64,000 nt of DNA from Epiperipatus broadwayi (taxonomy: Eukaryota; Onychophora; Udeonychophora; Euonychophora; Peripatidae), in contig JAQFVV010000157.1 of assembly GCA_028023455.1 (NCBI GenBank), positions 1,734,001-1,798,000 of the forward strand, in the 5' to 3' direction. The position numbers and the translations under genes are program-made. Below are positions 49,701 to 52,745 of this stretch, one piece after another (the first letter of the stretch is position 1; each line of letters begins with the position of its first letter). Below the pieces are notes generated by a model. The model was not told where the DNA came from and searched no databases. It saw only the letters and a program-made list of their open reading frames with translations.

Positions 49701-52675
49701 AATAAAGTTGCAAATACAATTTTACTTTTCATTTATCAATACCCATTCATTCAGTCTGATAAAAGAAGAATTCCTCTTTCATCTGATCCCAAACCATATA
49801 TATTGTAATTAAATCATTAATACATAAAAGGATGAATATATAAAAAGAAAAATGCAATTCTTGATTTATATTTACAAAAGAATTATTTTAGGTGGAGTTC
49901 TTACTGGAAAGTCATCCTCCTCACAGCTCGCACAGAATGGCTCTGAAAGGTTGGTTTTTGCAGTAGTGAAAGGTACCTTTTATATTTATTTGACCCTTTA
50001 AAGGCCTTATTTTTCTGCTAAGGTAATCTTCCATTCACTAAATCTCAGTTTTAGTGCATTTTTAACACAATTTCCCTATGTCTACCTTGTGTTTATCAGC
50101 ATTTAACTACCTCCCCCCCCTTTTGGTGGGTGGTTCAACTGTTTCATGGACCATAAAGGGTTTTATTCCCTCTTAGATCTTAAATATTTCTTCTATTCCA
50201 ATTGCCTGTTATTCAGAACTTGTTTATAAAGTTTTTGTCTGTTGTTCCAGTTATTTAGGCCATCTTTAACAATCTTTTTTTTCTTCAGCCCCCCCCCCCC
50301 TTCTCTGGGGTAACTAACCGCCTAAAATTCCACTCAATTTTCTCATTACTCAACTAAAATTATTAATTACAAGTTTTCCAGTGGTTTTTTTTTTTTGCTT
50401 TTACATCAATATATTTAATTTTTCCATTTCAAAGTTTGTTTTCTTCATATCACTTTTTATTCTTTCAAACGTTTTAAAGATGGTCGCTGCCCTTAGCAAA
50501 AAAAATGTTTAGTGCCCTAAACTACATGAACTAAAATCTTCAAAATTACCCAAATTTTTCCAAATCGAATTTCAAACAAAACTTTACTAAAAATACCATC
50601 ATCAAAGAACTTATTTCAAAGTCTCTACTCCTTGCCCTCTGGACTTTCCTCCCTTTCAGGCTGTGGTTTGCTCTATCAAAGAACAACATGACCAATCATA
50701 ATGGCATTCCAAGTACAATGGGGAAAATTAAAATTATTCATCTATAAAGGACAATAATCAGCTTATTGCATCTAAGCATAACTCAGAAACCTCCTCATTC
50801 ATTTCTGAAACCTTTAAAGACTTAACATATAGCAATTCCCTCAAAGTTAATATTACATATGGATCCTCCTATTAATCCACCAGGGCTACCAAGCCTATCA
50901 ACATTGCTCCTTACCAAAGACTTCTTTGCCTGGACTACACACCCTGTCCATATCCCCTTCCCATTTCATATGTATTCCCTTCCCCCTAACCACCATACTG
51001 TACTTGAATTTCATTTTGCCATGTAATCATCTCTTTGTAAACGTTGTAACTGTTGTGTATTTTGTCTTTTTGATGAATAAAAGCTTTCGTCACTGAGGGG
51101 AAAAAAAAAGAATTATATTAGTTTATAAAATAGAAACTTTGGAACATAGATACTTTAAAAAATTGTATGTCTATTAGAATCACAAAGGAATAAAAAAAAT
51201 TCATTTGAAGAAATTATATTTTGAGTTTTAATCAAATTAAACAATATTAGGTTAAGATAATATGAAGAAAATAAAAAAGTTGTAAAAAATAAAGGAAATC
51301 AAATATGTGTTTTATAAAAGATAATGCTAATGTAGGAATTATAAATTGTTATAGTGAGATCGTTGTTCCAAATTTCACTTATTTATTATTGTATATGTGT
51401 TAAAGTAATGTTTATATATATACAAAGTAGTTTTTGATAATGCCAAAATACCTGCTAATTTGGAAAAGTATGAATTGAAAACCATGAGGGAGTCTATTGA
51501 AATATTAAAAAGACAACTGGTTTAAATAGAGTTTATGAAGATGTTCCAGTCTTATGGAGATCACTTATTTTATCTCTTCTAATAAAAACTTGTAAACAAT
51601 TAATGATGAAACTGAAGAAAATAAACATTTTGTTAATTCACATATTCTGAATATTCAACTATTCTTTACCTCATATTCAATCTCGTTTCTATTTGAGATC
51701 TAACCGTTTTCTTTAAAAGTTTATCTTGACAATGACAGGAGCTATTTTATTAAAACATTAGGAAGTAGTCAAAAATAACATAGATTAACCCAAAATCTGC
51801 TTTATTTACATTATATAACTGAAATCATTAAATATAATATATATATATTAATTCTAATATTTTCACGGATAAAAGATGTCATATTATTATTACTATTTGC
51901 AGGATATTCCGTGTAATGAAAAAGCTAAATGCTGACGTTTCAGTACAATATCAAGTACCTTCTTCAGAGCGTCCTCTTTCTCAAATCATAAGAATGCATG
52001 TGAGATTTAAAATCGTTTTTATCATTTTCTTTCTCCTCATATTTAAATTCTATTGGTTGAGAAGTTATGAGGAGAAAGAAAACGATTTTAAATCTCACAT
52101 GCATTCTTATGATTTGAGAAAGAGGACGCTCTGAGGAAGGTACTTGATATTGTACTGAAACGTCAGCATTTAGCTTTTTCATTACACGGAATATCCCGCA
52201 AATAGTAATAATAATATGATATATATATAAGCTTAAAAAAAAAGACATAGTAAATTAAATTATTAATTGTATAATTTAAGTACTAATCTATTTATGGATT
52301 AATATGAAGGATGTATACTATCTTTTTATTGTGATTCTAATAATGTTATTACTTCTATAAAAATGCATTTATTTTGTTTTAAATTTTTGCACATATTTTT
52401 AATTTCAGAATTATCTTGTGGATATTGCTTGTTCAGTATATGGCAGCAGATTTTTGAATACTTTATGGGAAGAGTTGTCATTAAAAGATCGATCTCTTGT
52501 AGCGAATATGTTTGCTACAAGGGCAGCTAAATTAAATTCTGATCGTTTTGGTAAATTTGTATACCAAAAATGTGGATTATTCTATTATAAAAAGCGGCAT
52601 AATGATTGGGTACAAGTTCAACAGTCTCAAATAAAGAAACGGAAACTTTTTGATGAATTTGTTGATATAATTTGA
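1233..52675 (+). CDS. NOP9: NOP9-like Pumilio-repeat nucleolar protein (eight exons, 5' end outside window)
   Basis: Nop9 is a nucleolar RNA-binding protein of the PUF superfamily that binds pre-40S rRNA and is needed for 18S rRNA processing. The exons join as 1233-1706, 2006-2116, 7661-7790, 13101-13293, 16930-17058, 41376-41474, 47115-47330 and 52409-52675, all with AG/GT borders and compatible phases. They give about 540 residues, against roughly 630 in human NOP9, so the N-terminal exon or exons lie left of the window. PUF-type helical repeats can be seen throughout. The C-terminal part has the diagnostic pair of repeats with FGSRVLEAF and YGSRFLNTLWE, then DRFGKFVYQKC and a basic tail (KKRHNDWVQVQQ, IKKRKLFDEF) that matches the end of animal NOP9. 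The identification is from remembered family features; no database search was run. Confidence 0.9.
2006..2116 (+). CDS. NOP9: NOP9 exon, linker between repeat groups
   Basis: AG is at 2004-2005 and GT at 2117-2118. The exon is 111 nt, too short to stand out as an ORF alone. It reads in phase from the previous exon as an acidic/basic helical segment (PKIFFKSLKKLIEKIEGM). Phase 1 at both ends. It was found by extending the reading frame between the flanking NOP9 exons. Confidence 0.75.
2600..4720 (-). mobile_element. Degraded non-LTR retrotransposon (LINE) relic
   Basis: Read on the minus strand from high to low coordinates, broken frames show LINE landmarks in order. A segment near 4060-4140 (WNSLRECV) recalls the region after the endonuclease. 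KSYGKAVDPDEIP lies at about 3608-3650, where LINE RTs usually have a G-K-A-x-G-x-D-x-I-P motif. At 2614-2817 there is NNLYIAFIDLI (RT block with the first catalytic Asp), followed after a deletion by FAPTLLSIF, which matches the Q-G-x-x-L-A-P-x-L-F-S-I-F block. Stops, frameshifts and a nested hAT MITE show that it is dead. The LINE clade is not certain. Confidence 0.65.
3046..3537. mobile_element. Non-autonomous hAT transposon (MITE)
   Basis: The left end is CAGTGGTCTTCAACC and the right end, read on the other strand, is CAGTGTTCTTCAACC: terminal inverted repeats of hAT type. Both sides carry the identical 8-bp target duplication CTCTATAT (3038-3045 and 3538-3545), the size typical of hAT. 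There is no transposase. Inside, a short motif around ATAAGGATAAG is repeated near the left end and a 14-nt C run is at 3307-3320. It is inserted in the LINE relic. Confidence 0.93.
4850..5880. other. Intron stretch without recognised features
   Basis: Simple A runs (5037-5049) and AT-rich sequence only. A 60-codon plus-strand frame at 4849-5031 has no recognisable domain and sits in intron. Confidence 0.4.
5925..6209 (-). mobile_element. Hammerhead-bearing short retroelement (family 2), single unit
   Basis: This stretch shares blocks with the locus at 62.39-62.66 kb: the ribozyme, then a TGAACT...TTCAGATAC block, CCATATATTAATAG and a GTCATATGAC-like end. It has no ORF. By analogy with the second copy it is a small non-autonomous element carrying one hammerhead per unit of roughly 430 nt. 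Confidence 0.6.
5940..5981 (-). ncRNA. Hammerhead ribozyme, complete core
   Basis: On the minus strand, stem I ACCUCA (5981-5976) is followed by the core CUGAUGA, stem II GCU/GGC around AGA, GAAA, the palindromic stem III ACCGCGGU, C17 (position 5946) and the other side of stem I, UGAGGU. Stem I is 6 of 6 Watson-Crick pairs and may extend outward through CCC/GGG. All conserved core residues are present; 10.1/11.1 is a C-A mismatch. Predicted cleavage falls between 5946 and 5945. Confidence 0.85.
6210..6500. repeat. Inverted repeat with 16-nt G run in the loop
   Basis: Arms of about 95 nt (about 6218-6313 and 6398-6496) are imperfect reverse complements: CTGTGGACTAA versus TTAATCCACAG, and AATTGTTTCTTCAA versus TTGAAGAAACAATT. 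The loop contains G at 6320-6335. Probably a MITE; no target duplication was clear. Confidence 0.7.
6500..7660. other. AT-rich intron, internal near-repeats
   Basis: A block with AATCAACTCTTACAAACAAA, ACATTTTTAAAAAG and a TATATATATGCCATTCTC-like end at about 6600-6760 recurs in diverged form at 6845-7010. This is an old tandem duplication about 245 bp apart. Nothing coding is seen before the exon at 7661. Confidence 0.5.
7661..7790 (+). CDS. NOP9: NOP9 exon, PUF repeat
   Basis: The acceptor TTTTTAG ends at 7660 and the donor is GTATAT at 7791. The translation holds NNVAVPVFQILLIVLKRT and a following amphipathic helix (WCEQIVSFFLE), i.e. one PUF repeat. It enters in phase 1 and leaves in phase 2, matching the next exon. 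The downstream in-frame extension to 7860 is intron. Confidence 0.85.
7791..9250. other. Intron stretch without recognised features
   Basis: AT-rich sequence. A stretch near 8895-8935 (ACTTTACAATGCAATTTAAT) resembles half of the palindrome at 11588-11695, so it is probably a fragment of the same repeat. Confidence 0.4.
9300..10240 (-). mobile_element. LINE reverse-transcriptase relic
   Basis: Minus-strand frames broken by stops include FFADLDKTFNRV (about 9855-9900), which matches the F-x-D-x-x-K-A-F-D-x-V active-site block of LINE RTs. An upstream segment with ELVDVCNVIYNSG matches the usual L-x-x-L-x-N-x-I-Y-x-x-G region. The strand is strongly purine-rich. No ends were identified. Confidence 0.5.
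11240..11500 (-). mobile_element. LINE reverse-transcriptase fragment
   Basis: Minus strand at about 11266-11340: NIIYIASLNFIKTFDSVNQE matches the block x-Y-x-A-F-x-D-x-x-K-A-F-D-S-V-x-R-E of LINE RTs, with the first catalytic Asp changed to Asn. It is probably the same LINE family as the relic at 2.6-4.7 kb. Confidence 0.55.
11588..11695. repeat. Palindromic repeat (hairpin MITE)
   Basis: ATAAAATACCATAAA at the left and TTTATGGTATTTTAT at the right, with CACTTTATAATGCAATT and AATTGCATTGTAAAGTG inside, form a near-perfect inverted repeat of about 108 bp. Confidence 0.75.
11780..12180 (+). mobile_element. PLE 3' tail, partial tandem copies
   Basis: The sequence matches the 3' tails of the PLE pair at 23.6-25.9 kb. 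A first partial tail (about 11782-11890) reads CACTGGTCAAGCC...GAAGAAGAGCGAAGAATAAT. A second, complete tail follows from the tRNA-like block at 11893 to about 12180. The repeat of CACTGGTCA...GAATAAT about 195 nt apart shows the tandem (pseudo-LTR) arrangement known for PLEs. No RT remains. Confidence 0.75.
11894..11975 (+). pseudogene. tRNA-like sequence within PLE tail
   Basis: TAGCTCAGTTGGTTAGAGC is a perfect tRNA D-arm/A box. The T-arm side (AAGTTTGACTAATGC) is eroded. It is a component of the PLE tail and not a tRNA gene: the anticodon region is not foldable. Confidence 0.6.
12200..13100. other. Intron stretch without recognised features
   Basis: Very A-rich plus strand with short homopolymers (for example 12680-12692). 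No RT or transposase motif was seen. It ends at the acceptor of the exon at 13101. Confidence 0.4.
13101..13293 (+). CDS. NOP9: NOP9 exon, two PUF repeats
   Basis: The acceptor TTTTTGTAG ends at 13100 and the donor is GTAATA at 13294. The exon encodes VGNTHTSYFMEILSEVSSDD and then DMALHPIANFVLQKIILSC, two clear PUF repeats; the HPIANFVLQKI segment is strongly typical of NOP9. It leaves in phase 0. Confidence 0.9.
14161..14202 (-). ncRNA. Hammerhead ribozyme, one core change
   Basis: Minus strand: UCCUCA, then CUGAUAA (G8 to A), a stem II remnant, GAAA, ACUAAU, C17 and UGGAAA. Stem I still pairs through several bases. The G8 change and the broken ACUAGU palindrome suggest that it is inactive. 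Confidence 0.65.
14746..14787 (+). ncRNA. Hammerhead ribozyme, one core change
   Basis: UCCUUA, a perfect CUGAUGA, stem II AGC/GCU with loop CAUAA, then UAAA (G12 to U), the palindrome ACUAGU, C17 and UGAGAA. It is in the sense direction of NOP9 within intron 13294-16929. The G12 change is expected to abolish cleavage. Confidence 0.65.
14850..16640. other. Intron stretch without recognised features
   Basis: Nothing coding or repetitive was recognised beyond A/T runs and an 8-nt G run at about 14841. Confidence 0.4.
16775..16915 (-). pseudogene. Possible antisense PUF-repeat fragment
   Basis: The minus strand encodes KMMYDQNLAKVI followed by SSLPEDRLKLLEKI. This fits a PUF repeat in order and spacing (M-M-x-D-Q...V-x-x-K...P-x-x-R...L-x-x-K-I), closest to the last repeat of canonical Pumilio. 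It lies just upstream of, and opposite to, a NOP9 exon. No further repeats were found alongside. It may be a scrap of a Pumilio retrocopy, a rearranged repeat exon or chance. Confidence 0.3.
16930..17058 (+). CDS. NOP9: NOP9 exon, PUF repeat
   Basis: The acceptor TTTTAATAG ends at 16929 and the donor is GTAATT at 17059. It is 43 codons, phase 0 at both ends: a helix (CIFDILNGHLEDIL), then SHNNSHILVKLTEACLCH, a PUF repeat. The frame is open throughout. Confidence 0.85.
17059..18670. other. Start of 24-kb NOP9 intron, no recognised features
   Basis: AT-rich sequence. The segment 17700-18180 is somewhat less AT-rich, without a frame or terminal repeat I recognise. Confidence 0.4.
18776..18819 (-). 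ncRNA. Hammerhead ribozyme, complete core
   Basis: Minus strand: ACCAA, CUGAUGA, stem II UGCU/AGCA with a 10.1/11.1 U-U mismatch, GAAA, the palindromic stem III AUACGUAU, A17 (position 18781), then UUGGU completing a 5-bp stem I. All core residues are present. Confidence 0.85.
18995..19037 (+). ncRNA. Hammerhead ribozyme, decayed copy
   Basis: ACCAA, CUGAUGA, a weakened stem II, AAAA instead of GAAA, AUAUGUAU, then UUGGU. It pairs with the antisense copy at 18776-18819 as the other arm of the inverted repeat. Loss of G12 predicts inactivity. Confidence 0.7.
19851..19876. repeat. (AT)n microsatellite
   Basis: An uninterrupted run of AT dinucleotides of about 25 nt. Confidence 0.95.
20340..20965. 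mobile_element. Inverted-pair element with hammerhead-like ends
   Basis: A block of about 50 nt at 20340-20393 recurs inverted at 20908-20962. It begins CTGACGA (minus copy) or CTGAAGA (plus copy), then a shared segment and AAAACATTAAT. The layout is hammerhead-like, but stem II does not pair properly and GAAA is AAAA. Between them, ATTACTTTGAATTTAAAC (about 20576) and its inverse near 20744-20762 mark a second small inverted-repeat element. Confidence 0.5.
22000..23500. other. hAT 3' flank, non-coding
   Basis: It lies between the transposase stop and the left hAT terminus. A G+C-richer patch at 22680-22985, with GCGCATGC and TAACTTACCGGTAAG, stands out from its surroundings, but I do not recognise it. 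The rest is A/T-rich. Confidence 0.4.
23838..23917 (-). pseudogene. tRNA-like block with A and B boxes in PLE tail
   Basis: On the minus strand TGGCTCAGTAGGTTAGAGC fits the pol III A box and GGTTCAATTCC fits the B box exactly, about 45 nt apart. The acceptor stem is not convincing. The same block sits at the same place in the plus copy and in the tail at 11.9 kb. Confidence 0.7.
23966..25215 (-). pseudogene. PLE polyprotein: RT and GIY-YIG endonuclease, broken
   Basis: Open pieces read from 25210 downward. FLVSFDVKSLFTNVP, the PLE-type RT block with the first Asp, is at about 25110-25165. MGSSLSPLISNIYMEELE is at about 24885-24935. YVDDTFVVW, the catalytic YVDD, is at 24803-24829, and KLPFLDVLVTR follows at about 24680-24710. 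The GIY-YIG region is frameshifted (CECGRMYTGETS at about 24230-24265), with a conserved HMFNWEN block downstream. At least four frameshifts or stops are present, so it is a pseudogene. PLE RTs are related to telomerase and normally carry this C-terminal GIY-YIG nuclease. Confidence 0.85.
25217..25452 (+). pseudogene. PLE GIY-YIG endonuclease fragment
   Basis: The open frame contains YEIPCECGRMYIGETSHPIE, the Cys-containing GIY-YIG variant typical of PLEs, and further on NEHMFNWGNTKILDIEK. It is a diverged copy of the minus-strand endonuclease and joins it head-to-head. The RT part is absent and the frame ends early at a TAA. Confidence 0.85.
25620..25700 (+). pseudogene. tRNA-like block in PLE tail (plus copy)
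   Basis: TGGCTCAATTGGTTAGAGC is an A-box/D-arm match. The B-box position reads ATATGATTCCC and is eroded compared with the minus copy. Confidence 0.65.
26297..27025. mobile_element. Second PLE fragment, asymmetric head-to-head pair
   Basis: About 116 nt at 26297-26412 recurs inverted at 26908-27025 (TATAATTCTATAATT and CTTCTTTTCTTGTCAAAAAC in both). The plus copy in between begins near 26413 with a GIY-YIG C-terminal segment (LRDRNSNVNVHSKEFGHIDF). So the left copy is only the tail, and the right copy the tail plus a piece of the endonuclease. The tail contains GACTAT/ATAGTC followed by GAAACGTT, a hammerhead-like arrangement without the CUGANGA box. It interrupts the hAT transposase. Confidence 0.7.
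28158..29293. mobile_element. TA-flanked terminal-inverted-repeat DNA element
   Basis: Left end CACCTGGGTCTC and right end GAGACCCAGGTG are perfect 12-bp inverted termini, extended with mismatches, and TA lies on both sides (28156-28157 and 29294-29295). This fits a Tc1/mariner/pogo-type non-autonomous element. The last 108 bp (about 29186-29293) form a hairpin of their own (GACTTATTTAACAC versus GTGTTAAATAAGTC). No transposase is visible. It splits the hAT transposase near its BED region. Confidence 0.8.
30040..31660. other. Intron stretch without recognised features
   Basis: AT-rich sequence with long T runs (about 30815-30829) and A runs. No coding or terminal-repeat signal was seen. Confidence 0.4.
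31670..34931 (+). mobile_element. RTE-type LINE, degraded
   Basis: A G+C-richer leader (about 31670-32090) precedes an endonuclease and then an RT on the plus strand, with a poly(A) at 34920-34931. Endonuclease landmarks: GRFHELKEKLSNIK at about 32300-32355, IQVYAPTSSLCNEEVEDIY at about 32505-32565 and VMGDFNARI at about 32610-32640. RT landmarks: MKKGKVPGNDKIIIDILKEA, DDWKIAVIIL, then frameshifted DLKNYRTISLL and DHIQVLREVNRKS. Many stops interrupt it. The order endonuclease-RT and these blocks fit RTE-like LINEs, but clade assignment is from memory of the motifs. Confidence 0.75.
33498..33680 (+). pseudogene. LINE reverse transcriptase N-terminal part
   Basis: An open stretch with IIKYMKKGKVPGNDKI and CLNDKDVPDDWKIAVIILL, the conserved start of LINE RTs (K-A-P-G-x-D, W-x-x-A-x-I). 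It ends at a TAA where a K-x-G-D-x-x-D-x-x-N-Y-R-x-I-S block would continue; that block is visible directly downstream through the stop. Confidence 0.75.
35140..35225 (-). repeat. tRNA-like SINE relic
   Basis: The minus strand reads TGGCAGAGTGGTGGACTT, like a class II tRNA A box, and a TTCAAGATACATGAATC stretch recalling a T arm. It is short and isolated, probably a SINE head. Confidence 0.4.
36088..37177 (+). pseudogene. LINE RT C-terminal and zinc-finger-like region, broken
   Basis: Open pieces at 36088-36510, 36489-36686 and 36890-37177 are in different frames, and the piece between them carries the C-x2-C...H-x4-C motif at about 36770-36830. Together they form the usual end of an L1-like ORF2: thumb/connector, Trp/Gly-rich W-G-G-G block, Cys-His motif and a basic helical tail. 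Confidence 0.75.
37245..37800 (+). repeat. Two tandem repeats of about 277 bp in LINE 3' UTR
   Basis: GGATGTAC...GTGATCT.GGTGGGCA.GT.GACAGTTTG appears at about 37372-37414 and at about 37652-37693. It is preceded in both by TTGATT...GGATTGC/TTGATTGCC-like blocks and followed by a TCCAGTTG/CTCATT-like region. Period about 277 bp, diverged roughly 25 percent. Confidence 0.75.
37885..38970. other. Very AT-rich intron
   Basis: The region 38230-38970 is over 80 percent A+T with many TATAAT/ATTATAT strings. No coding or terminal repeats were recognised. Confidence 0.45.
38978..39043 (+). repeat. 33-bp tandem duplication
   Basis: The unit at 38978-39010 is repeated at 39011-39043 with one A/G difference (TTTTCCTAAG versus TTTTCCTGAG). 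Confidence 0.95.
39711..39910. mobile_element. Palindrome made of family-1 element tails
   Basis: 39711-39858 is an almost perfect palindrome. Both arms carry GCAAAACTCTCCATA, a TGCCATCTTGTG block and GGCATCCATTG, i.e. the last 65-70 nt of the hammerhead unit at 53.6-54.4 kb. After the right arm the sequence runs on into GTGATCATGTGATGTTTAG, the start of the next tandem unit. So this is a head-to-head pair in which both copies are truncated to the tail and the ribozyme is lost. Confidence 0.75.
41020..41190. mobile_element. Second palindrome of family-1 element tails
   Basis: 41053-41190 is a palindrome with AACAAAGGCAAAACTCTCC at one end and its complement at the other, and GGCATCCATTGATTAC near the centre. 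On the left it continues into ATCACCTGATCACCAT, the complement of the unit start. Same architecture as 39.7 kb but an independent insertion with a different breakpoint. Confidence 0.75.
41376..41474 (+). CDS. NOP9: NOP9 exon, short connecting exon
   Basis: A 20-nt T tract and GCTAG precede 41376, and GTAAGT, a consensus donor, follows at 41475. The 33 codons (ALKKGFHCFKERKIKIAPLI, then ASLSTYEIMFEEA) are phase 0 on both sides. They match the segment of NOP9 just before the last repeats. It lies 24.3 kb downstream of the previous exon. Confidence 0.85.
42403..42935 (+). repeat. Probable 5' LTR of the gypsy element
   Basis: A G+C-richer block begins near TGTCTCCCC (42405) with a 13-nt C run. 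It contains a 21-bp tandem duplication (CTGGAGGTAATCCAGCC twice, about 42558-42598) and a TATATTTTATAA box at about 42627, and ends near an ACAGCA just before the primer-binding site. Borders are estimated because no partner LTR is present. Confidence 0.5.
42943..42963 (+). other. tRNA primer-binding site
   Basis: The stretch starts TGGCACAGTTGGGATTAA and is complementary to a tRNA 3' end: TGG for CCA, then the acceptor strand, then a T-arm match to GGTTTAATCC. This is the expected position just after a 5' LTR. Confidence 0.75.
43034..43760 (+). pseudogene. gypsy gag with zinc knuckle, frameshifted
   Basis: Pieces at 43034-43219 (start MNSLNQNIIGEFEG, then ASEWLFYITQIEIFF) and 43254-43490 (RLILYNRKQSSGEEIKEY) are the retrotransposon gag fold. 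Further on, CFKCGKK and, one frame over, HMAKVC at about 43730-43770 form a CCHC zinc knuckle split by a one-base shift. In-frame stops separate the pieces. Confidence 0.75.
43915..45600 (+). pseudogene. gypsy protease, RT and RNase H, broken
   Basis: The protease motif (EIDSGYAISIMS) is at about 43921-43955. RT: PNGEIRLCDDY at about 44447-44480, LPFGISTAPNSF at about 44677-44714 and the catalytic YFDDVLI at 44765-44785 in a shifted frame. The RT-RNase H junction LLAYLGLMNFFEPF is at about 44995-45036. RNase H-like: KEGKGIAHADALSRIP-type end at about 45520-45562. At least six stops or frameshifts. Confidence 0.85.
45707..46078 (+). pseudogene. gypsy integrase N-terminal region
   Basis: An open frame with VIPIEGRQQILKLLQEDYPG, then SYIWWPKINADIEKNIKKC, is the H2C2 zinc-binding part of gypsy integrase. 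The His pair of the usual G-H-x-G block is missing (DYPG). VYIDHAGPI, near the expected start of the catalytic core with its first Asp, follows. It ends at a TAG and the rest is lost. Confidence 0.75.
46081..47114. other. Intron stretch, no recognised features
   Basis: AT-rich sequence downstream of the gypsy truncation. No 3' LTR, terminal repeats or domains were recognised before the NOP9 exon at 47115. Confidence 0.4.
47115..47330 (+). CDS. NOP9: NOP9 exon, two PUF repeats with FGSRVLEAF
   Basis: The acceptor AATTTAG ends at 47114 and the donor is GTAAAA at 47331; 72 codons, phase 0. It contains ITFAGSLILQHLFNF and the next repeat with WSINVFGSRVLEAFF, equivalent to the GSRVLDA repeat of animal NOP9. 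Confidence 0.92.
47622..47700. mobile_element. Family-1 element tail fragment
   Basis: ACTAAACATCACGTGATCAC (complement of the unit start) joins CTTGCACTGAGTGGCACTAC and GGAGAGTTTTGCCTG (unit tail). It is a small remnant of the element at 53.6-54.4 kb. Confidence 0.7.
47700..49000. other. Intron stretch with one unrecognised frame
   Basis: A 95-codon minus-strand frame at 48085-48372 (including CSCLMYVGIDILIAFLPTL) has a hydrophobic segment but no family I recognise. The stretch 48500-48600 holds a hammerhead-like sequence without a proper core. Otherwise nothing. Confidence 0.35.
49005..49138. repeat. Hairpin repeat
   Basis: AATAATAATAATTCTTTACA...GCTATATAATCAAATAATAA and its complement flank a short loop; total about 134 bp. 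Probably a MITE. Confidence 0.8.
49355..49445 (+). repeat. Possible tRNA-like SINE fragment
   Basis: TTTAGTGCAGTGGTTGAGTG resembles an A-box region and AGTTCCAGTGCC a weak B box about 30 nt later, followed by an A-rich tail. Weak call. Confidence 0.3.
49925..51108 (+). mobile_element. Retrocopy or LINE 3' part with poly(A) tail
   Basis: A less AT-rich block ends with TGATGAATAAAAGC, i.e. an AATAAA signal, then about 25 nt later a nine-base A run (51101-51109), the look of a reverse-transcribed polyadenylated RNA. It includes C runs at 50113 and 50289-50300. No reading frame was recognised, so the parent is unknown. Confidence 0.45.
51931..51970 (-). ncRNA. Hammerhead ribozyme, complete core
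   Basis: Minus strand: GCU, CUGAAGA, stem II AGUAC/GUACU with one bulged G and loop UUGAUAUU, GAAA, the palindrome ACGU, C17 (position 51934), AGC. Stem I is only 3 bp next to the core. All catalytic residues are intact. Confidence 0.75.
52128..52167 (+). ncRNA. Hammerhead ribozyme, complete core, NOP9 sense strand
   Basis: GCU, CUGAGGA, the same stem II, GAAA, ACGU, C17 (position 52164), AGC. The core fits CUGANGA...GAAA with nothing missing. It would be transcribed within the last NOP9 intron, 241 nt upstream of the acceptor. The 154-bp inverted arm upstream may compete with folding. Confidence 0.75.
52409..52675 (+). CDS. NOP9: NOP9 terminal exon with stop codon
   Basis: The acceptor TTTCAG ends at 52408 and the TGA stop is 52673-52675. 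The exon holds the last PUF repeat (DIACSVYGSRFLNTLWEEL), then DRFGKFVYQKCGLFYYKK and a basic, glutamine-containing tail. Human NOP9 ends with the same order of features (a GSRVLDAIW repeat, an FGHHV segment, then a KRRxxW...KRR tail). A candidate polyadenylation hexamer follows at 52713. Confidence 0.95.
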   Translation, partial: NYLVDIACSVYGSRFLNTLWEELSLKDRSLVANMFATRAAKLNSDRFGKFVYQKCGLFYYKKRHNDWVQVQQSQIKKRKLFDEFVDII

Positions 52676-52745
52676 TCTTATAAGTATGGAAAAATGTAAT
52701 TATTTTAAAATTAATAAATATTTATAGTAAATAAGTATTGAATGT
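52676..52745 (+). terminator. NOP9 3' UTR and candidate polyadenylation signal
   Basis: AATAAA lies at 52713-52718, 38 nt after the stop, in an A/T-rich 3' flank; a second A-rich near-match follows at about 52729. The true cleavage site cannot be read from the DNA. Confidence 0.55.

Larger units (their letters stand above)
51880..52219. mobile_element. Hammerhead inverted-pair element (family 4)
   Basis: Arms 51880-52040 and 52066-52219 are almost perfect complements around a 25-nt loop. Both encode the end of a short frame (MHSYDLRKRTL) followed at once by a hammerhead. The outer ends read ATATTATTATTACTATTTGC. It lies 189 nt before the last NOP9 exon. Confidence 0.85.

Noticed and set aside
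51060-51100. AGTGACGAAAGC at the poly(A) retrocopy end, minus strand
   Set aside because: It resembles CUGACGA but begins GUGACGA and has no GAAA or stem I. It is the AATAAAAGC end of a polyadenylated retrocopy.
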